This document shows positions 32,648 through 42,189 of a DNA stretch of 64,000 bases, piece by piece. Position 1 is the first letter of the stretch; the number at the start of each line of letters is the position of its first letter. The stretch spans positions 1,077,570-1,141,569 of the forward strand of contig NZ_ATYB01000014.1 of the NCBI RefSeq assembly GCF_000427465.1. The letters run 5' to 3'. A model generated the notes under the pieces. That model was given only the letters and a program-made list of their open reading frames with translations. It was not told where the DNA came from and searched no databases. The position numbers and the translations under genes are program-made. The DNA is from Sinorhizobium arboris LMG 14919 (GTDB taxonomy: Bacteria > Pseudomonadota > Alphaproteobacteria > Rhizobiales > Rhizobiaceae).

Positions 32648-33940
32648 TTATGCCGAATGCACGAGTTTGCCCGCAACATAGGTTTGGACGACCCGTCCGG
32701 TAAAGCGTGCATTTTCGAAAGGCGTGTTCTTGGAACGCGAGACGAGCGCCTCCTTGTGGAGAACCCAAGGCTCGTCAAGATCGATGACGGCGATGTCTGC
32801 CCGCGCGCCGGGCTTCAGCGTGCCGGCATCCAGGCCGAAGATCGCGGCCGGGCGGGTTGATAGAGCATCGATCAGCCGCATCAGCGGCACCTGGCCGCTG
32901 TGATAGAGGCGCAGCGCCGCTGCCGCCAGCGTCTCGAGCCCGATCGCCCCATCCGCCGCATCCGCGAAGGGCAGGCGCTTGGTGTCGACGTCCTGCGGAT
33001 CATGAGACGAGACGATGATGTCGATCGTGCCATTGGCCAGCGCCTCGACCATCGCGAAGCGATCGTCCTCGGTGCGCAGGGGCGGCGAGAGCTTGAAGAA
33101 GGTCCTGTATTCGCCGATGTCGTTCTCGTTCAGCGTCAGGTGGTTGATCGAAATGCCGCCGGTGACGTTGATGCCGCGCTCCCGGGCATTGCGTATGGCC
33201 TCGGCCGATTCGGGAAGGGAAACCTTGGCCGCGTGGTAGGCGGCACGCGTCAGGCCGGCGATGCGCAGGTCGCGTTCGAGCGGAATGATCTCGGCTTCGC
33301 GCGGCACGCCCGGAAGGCCGAGCCAACTCGCCAGCAGCCCTTCATTCATGACGCCATTGGCGCCGAGATATCTGTCGCGGGTCTCGAGCGCAATGACCGC
33401 ACCGAATTCGCGCGCATAGGTCATGGCGCGCCGAAGCACCAGCGTGTCGTGGACCGGCTGTCGCCCGTTGGTGAAGCAGACGGCGCCTGCATCGCGAAGC
33501 AACCCGATCTCGGTCATTTCCTGGCCGAGCAAACCTTTGGTCAGGGCCGCCGCCGGATGGACGTTGACGAGCGCCTTGTCGCGCGCGGTCTTCTGCACGA
33601 ACTCGACCAGCGCGATCTCGTCGATCACCGGATCGGTATCCGGCATGGCGATGAAGGAAGTGACGCCGCCGGTCGCCGCCGCACGCGAGGCCGATTCGAT
33701 CGTCTCGCGATGCTCGCTGCCCGGCTCGCCGACGAAGACGCGCGCATCGACCAATCCCGGGACGGCGGTGAGACCGGCGCAATCCTTGACGAAGGCGCCC
33801 GCAGGCACGCCCTGGTTCTGGGCACCCTTTCCCGCCGCGAGGATACGGCCGTCGCTACCGACGACGATGGTGCCGTTTTCGTCCAGGTTTCGCGACGGAT
33901 CTACGATACGCAGGTTCTGCAGAACGAGTGCTCTGGTCAT
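32648..33940 (-). CDS. Dihydroorotase-like protein lacking metal ligands (PyrC'/PyrX type)
   Basis: This amidohydrolase-fold protein of 430 residues aligns with type I dihydroorotase. The metal-binding DxHxHxREPG is replaced by D65-A-R67-V-F69-V-G71-EPG, so both histidines are gone. The usual HCED region reads ALETRD and the TDHAPH segment reads SSHDPQ. It is therefore probably not catalytic. Pseudomonas PyrC' is a known inactive partner needed for aspartate transcarbamoylase assembly. The ATGA overlap with pyrB supports such a structural role. A true dihydroorotase should be elsewhere in the genome. It is often annotated simply as pyrC. Confidence 0.88.
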   Translation of the reverse strand: MTRALVLQNLRIVDPSRNLDENGTIVVGSDGRILAAGKGAQNQGVPAGAFVKDCAGLTAVPGLVDARVFVGEPGSEHRETIESASRAAATGGVTSFIAMPDTDPVIDEIALVEFVQKTARDKALVNVHPAAALTKGLLGQEMTEIGLLRDAGAVCFTNGRQPVHDTLVLRRAMTYAREFGAVIALETRDRYLGANGVMNEGLLASWLGLPGVPREAEIIPLERDLRIAGLTRAAYHAAKVSLPESAEAIRNARERGINVTGGISINHLTLNENDIGEYRTFFKLSPPLRTEDDRFAMVEALANGTIDIIVSSHDPQDVDTKRLPFADAADGAIGLETLAAAALRLYHSGQVPLMRLIDALSTRPAAIFGLDAGTLKPGARADIAVIDLDEPWVLHKEALVSRSKNTPFENARFTGRVVQTYVAGKLVHSA

Positions 33941-34878
33941 AGGCGCGGCCCCCGGTTCTGCGAAAGAAGCAATGTCTCCATCACGGCCATGCGCACGGCG
34001 ACGCCCATCTCGACCTGCTGCTCGATCACGCTTTGCGGCCCGTCGGCGATTTCCGAGGCGATCTCCACGCCGCGGTTCATCGGCCCCGGATGCATGACGA
34101 GCGCGTCTTCCTTCGCGGCCTTCAGCTTTTCGGCGTCCAGGCCATAATAATGGAAATATTCACGCACCGACGGCACGAAAGAGCCGGCCATACGCTCGCG
34201 CTGAAGTCTCAGCATCATCACCACGTCCGCATCCTTAAGGCCTTCGGGCATGGAGTGGTAGACCTCGGCCCCCATCTCGGCGATGCCGGCGGGAAGCAGT
34301 GTCGCCGGGGCGACGACCCGCACCCGGGCGCCCATCTGGTTCAAAAGCAGGATATTCGAGCGGGCAACGCGCGAGTGGAGGACGTCGCCGCAGATCGCCA
34401 CGATGATCCGCGAGAGCTTGCCCTTGGCACGCCGGATCGTCAGCGCGTCGAGCAGCGCCTGCGTCGGGTGCTCGTGCTGGCCGTCGCCGGCGTTCACCAC
34501 CGAGCAGGAGACCTTCTGAGCAAGCAGCGAGGCAGCCCCGGCCGACGAGTGGCGAACGACCAGCACGTCCGGGTGCATGGCGTTCAGCGTCATCGCCGTA
34601 TCGATCAGCGTCTCGCCTTTCTTCACAGAGGAGTTGCCGACCGACATGTTCATGACGTCCGCACCGAGCCGCTTTCCGGCTAGCTCGAACGAAGACTGCG
34701 TCCGCGTCGAGGCTTCGAAGAACAGATTGATCTGTGTGAGCCCCCGCAGCGAGGAGGTCTTCTTCTCCCTCTGCCGAGAGATCTTGACGGCTTCGTCGGC
34801 GCGATCGAGCAGGAGCGTGATATCCTGTTCCGTCAGCCCCTTGATGCCGAGCAGGTGGCGATGCGGGAAGGTGATCAT
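33937..34878 (-). CDS. pyrB: Aspartate carbamoyltransferase catalytic subunit
   Basis: The enzyme condenses carbamoyl phosphate and aspartate in pyrimidine synthesis. The 313-residue protein has the carbamoyl-phosphate loop [32 protein letters not shown] and the aspartate-side [14 protein letters not shown] 34878 ([11 protein letters not shown]) follows GGGCGG; a frame extension to 34992 has no support. The stop overlaps the start of the PyrC-like gene. No pyrI regulatory gene is seen. Confidence 0.95.
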   Translation of the reverse strand: MITFPHRHLLGIKGLTEQDITLLLDRADEAVKISRQREKKTSSLRGLTQINLFFEASTRTQSSFELAGKRLGADVMNMSVGNSSVKKGETLIDTAMTLNAMHPDVLVVRHSSAGAASLLAQKVSCSVVNAGDGQHEHPTQALLDALTIRRAKGKLSRIIVAICGDVLHSRVARSNILLLNQMGARVRVVAPATLLPAGIAEMGAEVYHSMPEGLKDADVVMMLRLQRERMAGSFVPSVREYFHYYGLDAEKLKAAKEDALVMHPGPMNRGVEIASEIADGPQSVIEQQVEMGVAVRMAVMETLLLSQNRGPRL

Positions 34879-35021
34879 GAGCCGCCCTTGCATTTCTGGA
34901 ATTCGGGTCGCTCTATAGAACGTGGACCCCGGCGCGGCAAGCGGTGCGCCGTCCGTTCCGAAGAAAACTTGAGCCAACAGAATTGTTTCCATTTAGACAG
35001 GAAAGGCTCTAAAACCGGCTC

Positions 35022-36674
35022 ATGAATCAGATGAACCGGACCGAACAGAAACTTGCAGAACTGAACCAGCCCAAGCCCTGGTCCGGTGTTAACGCCTTTC
35101 GCTCCGACCCGTTGGTGGTCGACATCACGTCCAGCATGCCGAAGACGCTGCGCGAGGAGTTCGACGGGCTCGGGCGCTACGTGACCTCGCCCGAGGCGCA
35201 GGAACTGGCCCGCATGGCCAATGAAGGCGCGCCGAAACTGAAGACGCACGGCCCCCGTGGCGAGCGCCTCGACGTCGTAGAGTTCCATCCCGCCTGGCAT
35301 GCGTTGATGCGCCGATCCATGACCACCGGCCTGCATTCTTCCGCCTGGGAGAATTTGCCCGACGAGCGCGGCCGCTCGCACAGGGTTAGGGCGATCCGCT
35401 TCTATCTGACCGCGCAGCTCGAATGCGGCCATCTCTGCCCGCTGACGATGACCAGTGCCTCGGTCGCGGCGATTACCGCTTCGCCCGCCGTCCAGAAGGA
35501 ATGGGCGCCGAAGATACTCTCGCGAAAATATGACTCGTCCAACCGGCCGTGGATGCAGAAGTCCGCCGTCACTATCGGCATGGGCATGACCGAGAAGCAG
35601 GGCGGCACGGATGTGCGCGCCAATACGTCCACGGCCGAACGCGTGGGCGAGGGCATTTATCGTCTCACCGGACACAAGTGGTTCATGTCCGCGCCGATGA
35701 GCGACGCCTTCGTCATGCTGGCACAGACCCGGGAGGGGCTTGGCTGCTTCCTCGTCCCCCGACTGCTCGAGGACGGCGGGGCGAACGGCCTGCGTTTCCA
35801 GCGCCTGAAGGACAAGCTGGGCAACCGTTCCAATGCCTCCTCCGAGGTCGAGTTCTCGGACACGTTCGGCTTTCTGCTCGGAAGCCCGGATGCCGGCATC
35901 CGCACGATCCTCGATATGGTGACGCTGACCCGGCTCGATTGCGCGCTGGCCTCGGCCGGAATGATGCGTGCATCGCTCGCCGAGGCCGTGCACCATACCC
36001 GCGGCCGCAAGGTCTTCGGCAAGGCGCTCGTCAGTCAGCCGATGATGACCAGGGTGCTTGCCGACATGGCGCTGGATGTCGCGGCCGCAAGCGCGCTGTC
36101 GTTCCGTCTCGCCGAAGCTTTCGACAACGCTCATAGCAGCGCCGAGGATGCGGCCTATGCCCGCATTATGACGCCGGTTGCGAAGTACTGGTGCTGCAAG
36201 ATCGCCCCCGCCCTGATCTATGAAGCCATGGAGTGCCTGGGCGGCAACGGCTATGTCGAAGAGCGGGCGCTTGCACGCCACTACCGTGAGGCGCCGGTGA
36301 ATGCGATCTGGGAAGGTTCCGGCAATGTGATGGCGCTCGATGTCCTGCGGGTACTTGGGCGCCGCAAGGAACTGTTCGAACAGCTTTTCGCGACGATTGG
36401 GCGCGATCTCGGTCCCGCCGGGCGCAAGACGATCGACGTTCTGCGTGCCGCCATGTCGCTCTGCGAGCGCGACGAGGGCGCGGCGCGCATGCTGGTCGAA
36501 CAATTGGCTCTCGCGGCGGCTGCCGCCGAGCTCTACCGGCTGGGGGCAGGGCGCATTGCCGATGCATTTCTGGAATCGCGCCTCGCCGCCGGCTGGCGCT
36601 CGACCTATGGCATGCTCGATTCGCGTTTCGATTCGGCCTACATCCTCGATCTGCTCTATCCGGCCGCAACGTAG
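35022..36674 (+). CDS. AidB-like acyl-CoA dehydrogenase
   Basis: This 550-residue flavoprotein of the acyl-CoA dehydrogenase fold has GMTEKQGGTDVRANTST (FAD-side loop), TGHKWFMSAPMSDAFVMLAQT, and the C-terminal MECLGGNGYVEE...IWEGSGNVMALDVLR. Length and the long N-terminal domain are those of E. coli AidB, an alkylation-response protein that binds DNA and lacks a clear dehydrogenase role. The substrate is unknown. It is divergent from pyrB. Its 3' end overlaps the convergent AEC transporter gene by 19 bases. Confidence 0.9.
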   Translation: MNQMNRTEQKLAELNQPKPWSGVNAFRSDPLVVDITSSMPKTLREEFDGLGRYVTSPEAQELARMANEGAPKLKTHGPRGERLDVVEFHPAWHALMRRSMTTGLHSSAWENLPDERGRSHRVRAIRFYLTAQLECGHLCPLTMTSASVAAITASPAVQKEWAPKILSRKYDSSNRPWMQKSAVTIGMGMTEKQGGTDVRANTSTAERVGEGIYRLTGHKWFMSAPMSDAFVMLAQTREGLGCFLVPRLLEDGGANGLRFQRLKDKLGNRSNASSEVEFSDTFGFLLGSPDAGIRTILDMVTLTRLDCALASAGMMRASLAEAVHHTRGRKVFGKALVSQPMMTRVLADMALDVAAASALSFRLAEAFDNAHSSAEDAAYARIMTPVAKYWCCKIAPALIYEAMECLGGNGYVEERALARHYREAPVNAIWEGSGNVMALDVLRVLGRRKELFEQLFATIGRDLGPAGRKTIDVLRAAMSLCERDEGAARMLVEQLALAAAAAELYRLGAGRIADAFLESRLAAGWRSTYGMLDSRFDSAYILDLLYPAAT

Positions 36675-37591
36675 GCGGTAATGAAGAGCACGAGCGGAAT
36701 GGTCAGGAACGAGGCCGCCGTCTGGATCGTCGCGACGGAAGCATAAAGCTCCGCATCTCCTCCCATCTGCTTTGCCAGAAGATAGCCGTTCATCGCGGTC
36801 GGGACGGCCGCGCCGACGGCGATGACGAGCAGGGCATCTCCCCGAATGCCGAGAATCGCGCCGGCGCCCACCATGAACATCGGCATGACGATCAGCTTGA
36901 GGGCGACCCCGAAGAGCGCCGGCATGCTCGGTGTCAGCGCGTCGGCGATTTTGAGGCCGGCGCCGACCAGAATCAGGCCGAGGGCCAGTGAGGCGCTCGC
37001 CAGCATATCGATCGCCGTCATCATCGGTGCGTAAAGGTCGAGGCCGGTAAGATTGAAAAATATGCCGAGCGCCGACGAGATGATCAGAGGGTTGGTGATG
37101 ATCTTCAAAAAGAAGAATCCGAGCCCGCGCTTGCCGCTGCCGAACCAGGTCAGAACGGCGATATTGTAGAAATTGATCGGGATGATGAGCAGCGCCATGA
37201 CGAGCGCCGTCAGGCTGAGGCCGATCGCGCCGTAGAGCTTCTCTGCAACGGCGAGCGCTATGAAGGCGTTCCATCGCGTTGCCGTCTGGAAGATCGACGT
37301 GAAGGTGGCGGCGGAAATGCCGCTCTTGCGCAAGACAGGCCAGGCCGAGAGGAGTGCGGCCGACATCAATGTCACGCTTCCGACCGTAGCGACCGCCGTC
37401 GCATCGGCCTCGAGGCCGGCCAGGTCCGCTTTCGCCAGCGTCGAGAAGAGGAGGGCGGGGAAGAGAAAATAATATCCGAACTGCTCGAGCCCGATCCATA
37501 GCCCCTGGTCGACAAGCGTCGAGCGTCGCAGCGCGACGCCGAGTAGCACGAGCAGGAAGACGGGAAGAATGCTTTCGAAAACGACGGTCAT
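36656..37591 (-). CDS. AEC (auxin efflux carrier) family transporter
   Basis: This 311-residue integral membrane protein has about ten helices in two five-helix halves. The N-terminal VFESILPVFLLVLLGVALRR and the P-containing mid segment are typical of the AEC/malonate carrier family. Substrates in the family include small organic acids; none can be assigned here. ATG 37591 follows GGAG at good spacing. The longer frame to 37618 is less likely. Confidence 0.85.
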   Translation of the reverse strand: MTVVFESILPVFLLVLLGVALRRSTLVDQGLWIGLEQFGYYFLFPALLFSTLAKADLAGLEADATAVATVGSVTLMSAALLSAWPVLRKSGISAATFTSIFQTATRWNAFIALAVAEKLYGAIGLSLTALVMALLIIPINFYNIAVLTWFGSGKRGLGFFFLKIITNPLIISSALGIFFNLTGLDLYAPMMTAIDMLASASLALGLILVGAGLKIADALTPSMPALFGVALKLIVMPMFMVGAGAILGIRGDALLVIAVGAAVPTAMNGYLLAKQMGGDAELYASVATIQTAASFLTIPLVLFITAYVAAG

Positions 37592-37804
37592 CAGGGCTCC
37601 AGGCAGGCGGAGGTTCACGCGTGCAGCGTCACACCTCCCGCGAGACGCGCAAACTCGCTGTAGAGCGCTGAACAGGCAACCGCAAGCCGGCGACCGCTGT
37701 GAATATTAACCTTAACAAATGGTTCACGTTGCGCTTCTGTCTCCGAGATGGAGATACTGGGGCTGCGATTTTCACGAAGGACGGAGCGGTCGGTGAGAGC
37801 TGCC

Positions 37805-37948
37805 ATGCTGATCATCTTGGTGATCTTCTTCGCCGGCCTGGCGCTCGACGTAGCAAGCCTCGCGGGCGTCCTGACCGCATTCGTCCTGCTCGATCGTGCG
37901 ATTTACCCGCTCTTTCGCGGCCGGCATGCGGGGAGGACGGCTCCATGA
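37805..37948 (+). CDS. Tiny two-helix membrane protein
   Basis: The 47-residue product from ATG 37805 is almost entirely hydrophobic (MLIILVIFFAGLALDVASLAGVL...) with a basic C-terminal tail RGRHAGR. GTG 37793 is an alternative start. Its stop overlaps the next start (ATGA), so the two are translationally coupled. I do not recognise the family. TTAACCTTAAC at 37706-37716 lies upstream. Confidence 0.6.
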   Translation: MLIILVIFFAGLALDVASLAGVLTAFVLLDRAIYPLFRGRHAGRTAP

Positions 37949-38280
37949 AGTGGTTGCTGATCCTTTGGGGCGGCCCTGTGGTGCTGCTGACCGGCTGGTA
38001 CGGGCTCTCCTATTACGACATGAGCTTCGGCGTCTTCATGCTGACGCGCGAGGCGCACGACCTCGTCTTCCGGATTTATGGGAACGTCCTGGGAATGCCG
38101 CCGGAAGCCATTCCCCCGCTCGTCGCCCGGGCGATGATCGTCGACAGCCTGATCGTGTTCGGCCTTGTGGCACTCCGGAAACGGCGGCAGATCGCGACCT
38201 GGTATCGGCGTCGCTACGGCGCGCCCCGATCGCCGGAAGCGCCCCTCGCAAGCAATTCCAACCTGTCCAGCGCTCCTTGA
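37945..38280 (+). CDS. Small membrane protein, DUF6105-like
   Basis: This 111-residue protein has an N-terminal hydrophobic segment ([22 protein letters not shown]) and a second near residues 65-80, ending in a basic region. It resembles a conserved rhizobial protein family I recall as DUF6105; that name is uncertain. It is coupled to the preceding tiny membrane gene. Its last 67 bases overlap the convergent ruvX gene. Confidence 0.7.
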   Translation: MKWLLILWGGPVVLLTGWYGLSYYDMSFGVFMLTREAHDLVFRIYGNVLGMPPEAIPPLVARAMIVDSLIVFGLVALRKRRQIATWYRRRYGAPRSPEAPLASNSNLSSAP

Positions 38281-38711
38281 AGAATGAAGGAAGCGGCGGC
38301 CGAGTCGATGCGTTCGGCGCGCTTCTTGCGCGATACGTCCATTTCGATCAATGCCCGCTCCGCCGCAACCGTCGACAGGCGTTCGTCCCAGAGAACGAAG
38401 GGAATATCCGTTTTCTCCCCCATATTGCGCACGAAGGCTCGCGTAGCCTGGCAGCGGGGCCCCTCCGAGCCGTCCATGTTCACCGGCAGACCGATGATGA
38501 AGGCCGCGATCTTTTCCTTCTCCGCAAACGACAGGAGAGCCTGCGCGTCGGCGCCGAACTTGACGCGGCGGATCACGTCGCGCGGCGTCGCAAAGCGCCG
38601 GCCGAGATCGGAAACCGAAAGGCCGATCGTTTTCGTACCAAGGTCCAGGCCCGCGATCGCCTGGTATGGCGGCAGCCGTTCGGCGAGTTCCTCCATCCTG
38701 AGAATTGTCAT
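38214..38711 (-). CDS. ruvX: Holliday junction resolvase-like protein RuvX (YqgF)
   Basis: This 165-residue RNase H-fold protein has [15 protein letters not shown] near the N-terminus, [17 protein letters not shown] text ([11 protein letters not shown]), and [11 protein letters not shown]...[15 protein letters not shown] at the C-terminus. YqgF/RuvX is implicated in 16S rRNA 5' processing and recombination. The start is MTILRMEEL at 38711; the longer frame to 38849 has no supporting ribosome binding site. It overlaps the convergent gene by 67 bases. Confidence 0.92.
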   Translation of the reverse strand: MTILRMEELAERLPPYQAIAGLDLGTKTIGLSVSDLGRRFATPRDVIRRVKFGADAQALLSFAEKEKIAAFIIGLPVNMDGSEGPRCQATRAFVRNMGEKTDIPFVLWDERLSTVAAERALIEMDVSRKKRAERIDSAAASFILQGALDRLELLARGASGDRGAP

Positions 38712-38866
38712 TTGATTTACCGATTCGATCTTTCCAGTGCGCTGGTCTGATCCATATGCTTGTCCTACAGATAAATCGATCACTTTAATCGCCGGGCCGA
38801 TGCGGGCACATCCAGCGTCGTGAGTCGCATCGGAGGCGCGCCGTTTCAAAGAGTCGGGAGAACATC

Positions 38867-39571
38867 ATGAATATCAAATGGCTGGGCCACTCCGCCTTCC
38901 ACATCGAAACGGCGAAAGCCAAAATTCTGATAGATCCGTTTTTCACCGGCAATCCGGCCTTTCGGGAGGAGGAGCGCAAGGCCGCAGCGGCGGGATTGAC
39001 CCACATTCTGCTCACCCACGGCCATGGCGACCATGTCGGCGACACCGTCGCGATCGCCAAGGAAACGGGCGCCACCGTCCTTGCCAATTTCGACCTCTGC
39101 ATGTGGCTCGGTCGGCAGGGCGTTTCGAAGCTGGAGCCAGGCAATACGGGCGGCACGATTCAGCTCGGCAGTTTCTCTGCGACGTTCGTCAACGCGCTGC
39201 ACTCGTCGGCCCAGATCACCGACGACGGCGTTTCGCACTCGCTCGGCAACGCCAATGGCCTCGTTCTGCATTTCGACGATGAGCCGACGCTCTATCACAT
39301 GGGCGACACGGACATCTTCTCCGATATGGCGCTCGTGCAGGAACTGCACGAGCCGGAAATCGGCATCGTGCCCATCGGGGACCGTTTCACCATGGGGGGT
39401 GCCGTGGCCGCGCTCGCATGCCAGCGATACTTCAAGTTCAACACGGCGATCCCGTGCCACTACGGCTCCTTCCCGATCATCGACCAGACGCCGGAGACCT
39501 TCATTGCCGGCATGGACGGTGCCTCGACATTGGTCGCCACGCCCGAGGTCGGCGGCACAGTGACCCTCTAA
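38867..39571 (+). CDS. UPF0173 metal-dependent hydrolase
   Basis: This 234-residue metallo-beta-lactamase-fold protein starts [14 protein letters not shown], with [11 protein letters not shown] as the HxHxDH metal motif, and later [11 protein letters not shown] and CHYGSFPI. It is the YtkL/UPF0173 family, whose physiological substrate is not established. A GC-rich hairpin follows (39584-39602). Confidence 0.9.
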   Translation: MNIKWLGHSAFHIETAKAKILIDPFFTGNPAFREEERKAAAAGLTHILLTHGHGDHVGDTVAIAKETGATVLANFDLCMWLGRQGVSKLEPGNTGGTIQLGSFSATFVNALHSSAQITDDGVSHSLGNANGLVLHFDDEPTLYHMGDTDIFSDMALVQELHEPEIGIVPIGDRFTMGGAVAALACQRYFKFNTAIPCHYGSFPIIDQTPETFIAGMDGASTLVATPEVGGTVTL

Positions 39572-39583
39572 AGGAAGAGCGCA

Positions 39584-39602
39584 GCCCGGCCGGAAGCCGG
39601 GC
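39584..39602 (+). terminator. Hairpin between UPF0173 gene and gatC
   Basis: GCCCGGC (39584-39590) pairs with GCCGGGC (39596-39602) over a five-base loop. No T-tract follows, so termination would be weak or factor-dependent. Confidence 0.4.
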
Positions 39603-39677
39603 CGGCGATATTCGCGAGTTGCACGTTGTCCAACTCGCCTTTATAGCGGGGGAAACTTTGCGATACCGGAGACGATC

Positions 39678-39965
39678 ATGTCCGTAGACCTTGCCACCGT
39701 GAAGCGCGTCGCGCGCCTTGCCCGCATCGCCGTCAGCGATCAGGAAGCCGAACGGATGACCAGCGAACTCAACGGTATCCTGGGCTTCGTCGAGCAACTC
39801 TCCGAAGTGAATGTCGACGGCGTCGAGCCGATGACGTCGGTGATGCCGATGAAGATGAAGAAGCGCGACGACATCGTCGCGGATGGTGACAAGGCGGACG
39901 ACGTTGTCGCCAATGCGCCGAATTCGGATCGCAACTTCTTCCTCGTTCCTAAGGTGGTGGAGTAA
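39678..39965 (+). CDS. gatC: Aspartyl/glutamyl-tRNA amidotransferase subunit C
   Basis: This 95-residue small subunit of the GatCAB complex converts misacylated Glu-tRNA-Gln or Asp-tRNA-Asn to the correct amide. The typical start [20 protein letters not shown] and C-terminal [10 protein letters not shown] are present. gatA begins 49 bases downstream. Confidence 0.95.
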   Translation: MSVDLATVKRVARLARIAVSDQEAERMTSELNGILGFVEQLSEVNVDGVEPMTSVMPMKMKKRDDIVADGDKADDVVANAPNSDRNFFLVPKVVE

Positions 39966-40014
39966 CCACCTCGCCTCCGCCCCGCCGTTCCGAATGCGAA
40001 AGTCCGATTGCACC

Positions 40015-41496
40015 ATGACCGACCTTACGAGCCTTACGATCGCCGAAGCCCGCGCGAAGCTTTCCGCCAAGGAAATCACCGCGGTCGAATTAACCGACGC
40101 CTATCTTGCCGCGATCGAGGCAGCCAATGAGATAATCAACGCCTATGTCGCCGTCACGCCGGAAAAGGCGCTCGAGATGGCAAAGGCCTCGGACGCCCGC
40201 ATTGCGGCCGGCAAGGCCGGCGCGCTCGAGGGTATCCCGCTTGGTATCAAGGATCTCTTCGGCACGGAGGGCATCCACACGCAAGCATGCAGCCACATAC
40301 TCGACGGGTTCAAGCCGCGCTACGAGTCGACCGTGACCCAAAACCTCTGGAACGACGGCGCCGTGATGCTCGGCAAGTTGAACATGGATGAGTTCGCGAT
40401 GGGCTCGTCCAACGAGACCTCCTATTACGGGCCGGTCAAGAACCCGTGGCGCGCCAAAGGGTCCAATCTGGACCTCGTTCCGGGCGGCTCTTCCGGCGGA
40501 TCGGCGGCCGCGGTCGCGGCGCGCCTTTGTGCCGGCGCCACCGCGACCGATACCGGCGGTTCGATCCGCCAGCCGGCGGCTTTCACCGGTACCGTCGGCA
40601 TCAAGCCGACCTATGGCCGCTGCTCGCGCTGGGGCGTCGTCGCCTTCGCATCATCGCTCGACCAGGCGGGCCCGATCGCGCGCGACGTGCGCGATGCGGC
40701 GATCCTGCTGAAGTCGATGGCGAGCATCGACCCGAAGGACACGACATCCGTTGATCTGCCGGTACCGGACTACGAATCCGCGATCGGCCAATCGATCAGG
40801 GGCATGCGGATAGGTATTCCCAAGGAATACCGCGTCGACGGCATGCCGGAGGAGATCGAGGCGCTATGGCAGCAGGGCGTTGCTTGGCTCAGGGACGCAG
40901 GCGCCGAGATCGTCGATATCTCGCTGCCGCACACGAATTACGCGCTGCCCGCTTACTACATCGTCGCGCCGGCCGAAGCGTCGTCCAACCTCGCGCGCTA
41001 TGACGGCGTACGATACGGTCTGCGCGTCGACGGCAAGGACATCATCGACATGTATGAGAAGACGCGCGCCGCCGGCTTCGGCCAGGAGGTCAAGCGTCGT
41101 ATCATGATCGGCACTTATGTGCTTTCTGCGGGCTATTACGATGCCTATTACCTGCGCGCGCAGAAGGTCCGGACCCTGATCAAGCGTGACTTCGAGCTCG
41201 CCTTCCAAGCGGGCGTCGAAGCGATCCTGACGCCGGCCACGCCGTCCTCCGCCTTCGGCATCGCCGATGAGGACCTCGCATCCGATCCGGTGAAAATGTA
41301 TCTGAACGACATCTTCACGGTGACCGTGAACATGGCCGGCCTTCCGGGCATTGCGGTACCCGGCGGGCTCGACCATAAGGGGCTGCCGCTCGGCCTGCAG
41401 CTCATCGGCAAACCCTTCGAGGAAGAAACGCTGTTCAAGACGGCCCATGTTATCGAGCAGGCAGCCGGCCGCTTCACGCCGTCCAAATGGTGGTGA
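40015..41496 (+). CDS. gatA: Aspartyl/glutamyl-tRNA amidotransferase subunit A
   Basis: This amidase-signature subunit releases ammonia from glutamine for GatB. The 493-residue protein has the Ser-cisSer-Lys triad: K79 ([10 protein letters not shown]), S159 ([10 protein letters not shown]) and S183 ([10 protein letters not shown]). The start is ATG 40015, although the frame is open to 39883. A perfect 14-bp inverted repeat follows the gene (41548-41580). Confidence 0.97.
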   Translation: MTDLTSLTIAEARAKLSAKEITAVELTDAYLAAIEAANEIINAYVAVTPEKALEMAKASDARIAAGKAGALEGIPLGIKDLFGTEGIHTQACSHILDGFKPRYESTVTQNLWNDGAVMLGKLNMDEFAMGSSNETSYYGPVKNPWRAKGSNLDLVPGGSSGGSAAAVAARLCAGATATDTGGSIRQPAAFTGTVGIKPTYGRCSRWGVVAFASSLDQAGPIARDVRDAAILLKSMASIDPKDTTSVDLPVPDYESAIGQSIRGMRIGIPKEYRVDGMPEEIEALWQQGVAWLRDAGAEIVDISLPHTNYALPAYYIVAPAEASSNLARYDGVRYGLRVDGKDIIDMYEKTRAAGFGQEVKRRIMIGTYVLSAGYYDAYYLRAQKVRTLIKRDFELAFQAGVEAILTPATPSSAFGIADEDLASDPVKMYLNDIFTVTVNMAGLPGIAVPGGLDHKGLPLGLQLIGKPFEEETLFKTAHVIEQAAGRFTPSKWW

Positions 41497-41547
41497 CGGC
41501 GTAAAGGGGCCGCAAGCCGGCGGAATCTCGGCGATGCCGACCGGATT

Positions 41548-41580
41548 TTGGATACCGGAGACGATATCTCCGGTATCCAA
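41548..41580. terminator. Perfect 14-bp hairpin between gatA and yjhX
   Basis: TTGGATACCGGAGA (41548-41561) and TCTCCGGTATCCAA (41567-41580) are perfect complements around the loop CGATA. It separates convergent genes, so a bidirectional stop or RNA-stability structure is likely. No T-tract follows on either strand. Confidence 0.55.
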
Positions 41581-41601
41581 TACAAGTTGCATAGCCGGCG
41601 C

Positions 41602-41856
41602 TCAGCGGTTGTTGAGTTCCGATCTGACAAGATGTAGCCCGCGTTCGGTAATGCGATAGGGCTTGCCGGCGGACGACTTGATCGCTCTCTTCCGTTTCAG
41701 CTTGCGGAAAAGCTCGAGATCGACGCCTGGATAGACCCAGCCGTCTCTCGTAAAGCAGCGAATCTCGGCGATTGCCTTGCCCTCGCGGGTGATTTCAATA
41801 CGGCCCCCCTGGGCCAAATGGTGAAGAATGCGCTGTTCTGCGCGCGAAATGTCCAT
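41602..41856 (-). CDS. yjhX: YjhX family protein
   Basis: This 84-residue protein matches E. coli YjhX end to end in pattern: SRAEQRILHHLAQGGRI at the start, LFRKLKRKRAIKSS and PYRITERGL.LVR.ELNNR at the end. E. coli YjhX is described as a topoisomerase-inhibiting toxin whose antitoxin YjhQ is a GNAT acetyltransferase. No yjhQ is adjacent here. Two adjoining palindromes lie just before the start (41865-41892). It interrupts the gatCA-gatB set on the opposite strand. Confidence 0.88.
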   Translation of the reverse strand: MDISRAEQRILHHLAQGGRIEITREGKAIAEIRCFTRDGWVYPGVDLELFRKLKRKRAIKSSAGKPYRITERGLHLVRSELNNR

Positions 41857-41864
41857 CGTTCGAG

Positions 41865-41892
41865 TATTCCGGAATAGCGTTCGTCAGAACGC
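41865..41892 (-). promoter_or_regulatory. Adjacent palindromes upstream of yjhX
   Basis: TATTCCGGAATA (41865-41876) is a perfect 12-base palindrome. It is directly followed by GCGTTC-GTCA-GAACGC (41877-41892). They lie 8-36 bases from the yjhX start, where an autoregulatory operator would be expected. A further CGTTC motif lies at 41858-41862. Confidence 0.5.
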
Positions 41893-42189
41893 AAAAAAAC
41901 GTTCCGCAAATCATCCAGTGACAAGCGGGGTTCACGTTTCCGGCCCGTGCACGCTCTTCAGTGAAAGCGGGCAGGGCCCTTACCGGGACTCAGACTGATT
42001 GACCATAAAGACTCCATCTGGACGGCGGATTTTTAGAGAATGGGTGAACGAACGTCAAGGTTGCAATGAGGCTGAGGGCCAGGTCGTTCGCCTCGTCCAG
42101 GGCCGGGCTCACGCCTCACAAGCCTTGCACCGCAGAACCAATTGCTCTACCGAGAAACCACGAATTCAGGCTTCAAAGAAGAGCATGAC
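41893..42189. other. Intergenic region before gatB with tRNA-like fragment
   Basis: About 300 bases separate yjhX and gatB. A run of A at 41893-41900 follows the palindromes. On the minus strand, 42136-42156 reads GGTAGAGCAATTGGTTCTGC, like the D-arm of a tRNA, but no matching T-arm or acceptor stem is present, so it is at most a remnant. The frame 41999-42193 is not supported as a gene. The gatB promoter should lie here; I cannot place it. Confidence 0.35.
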
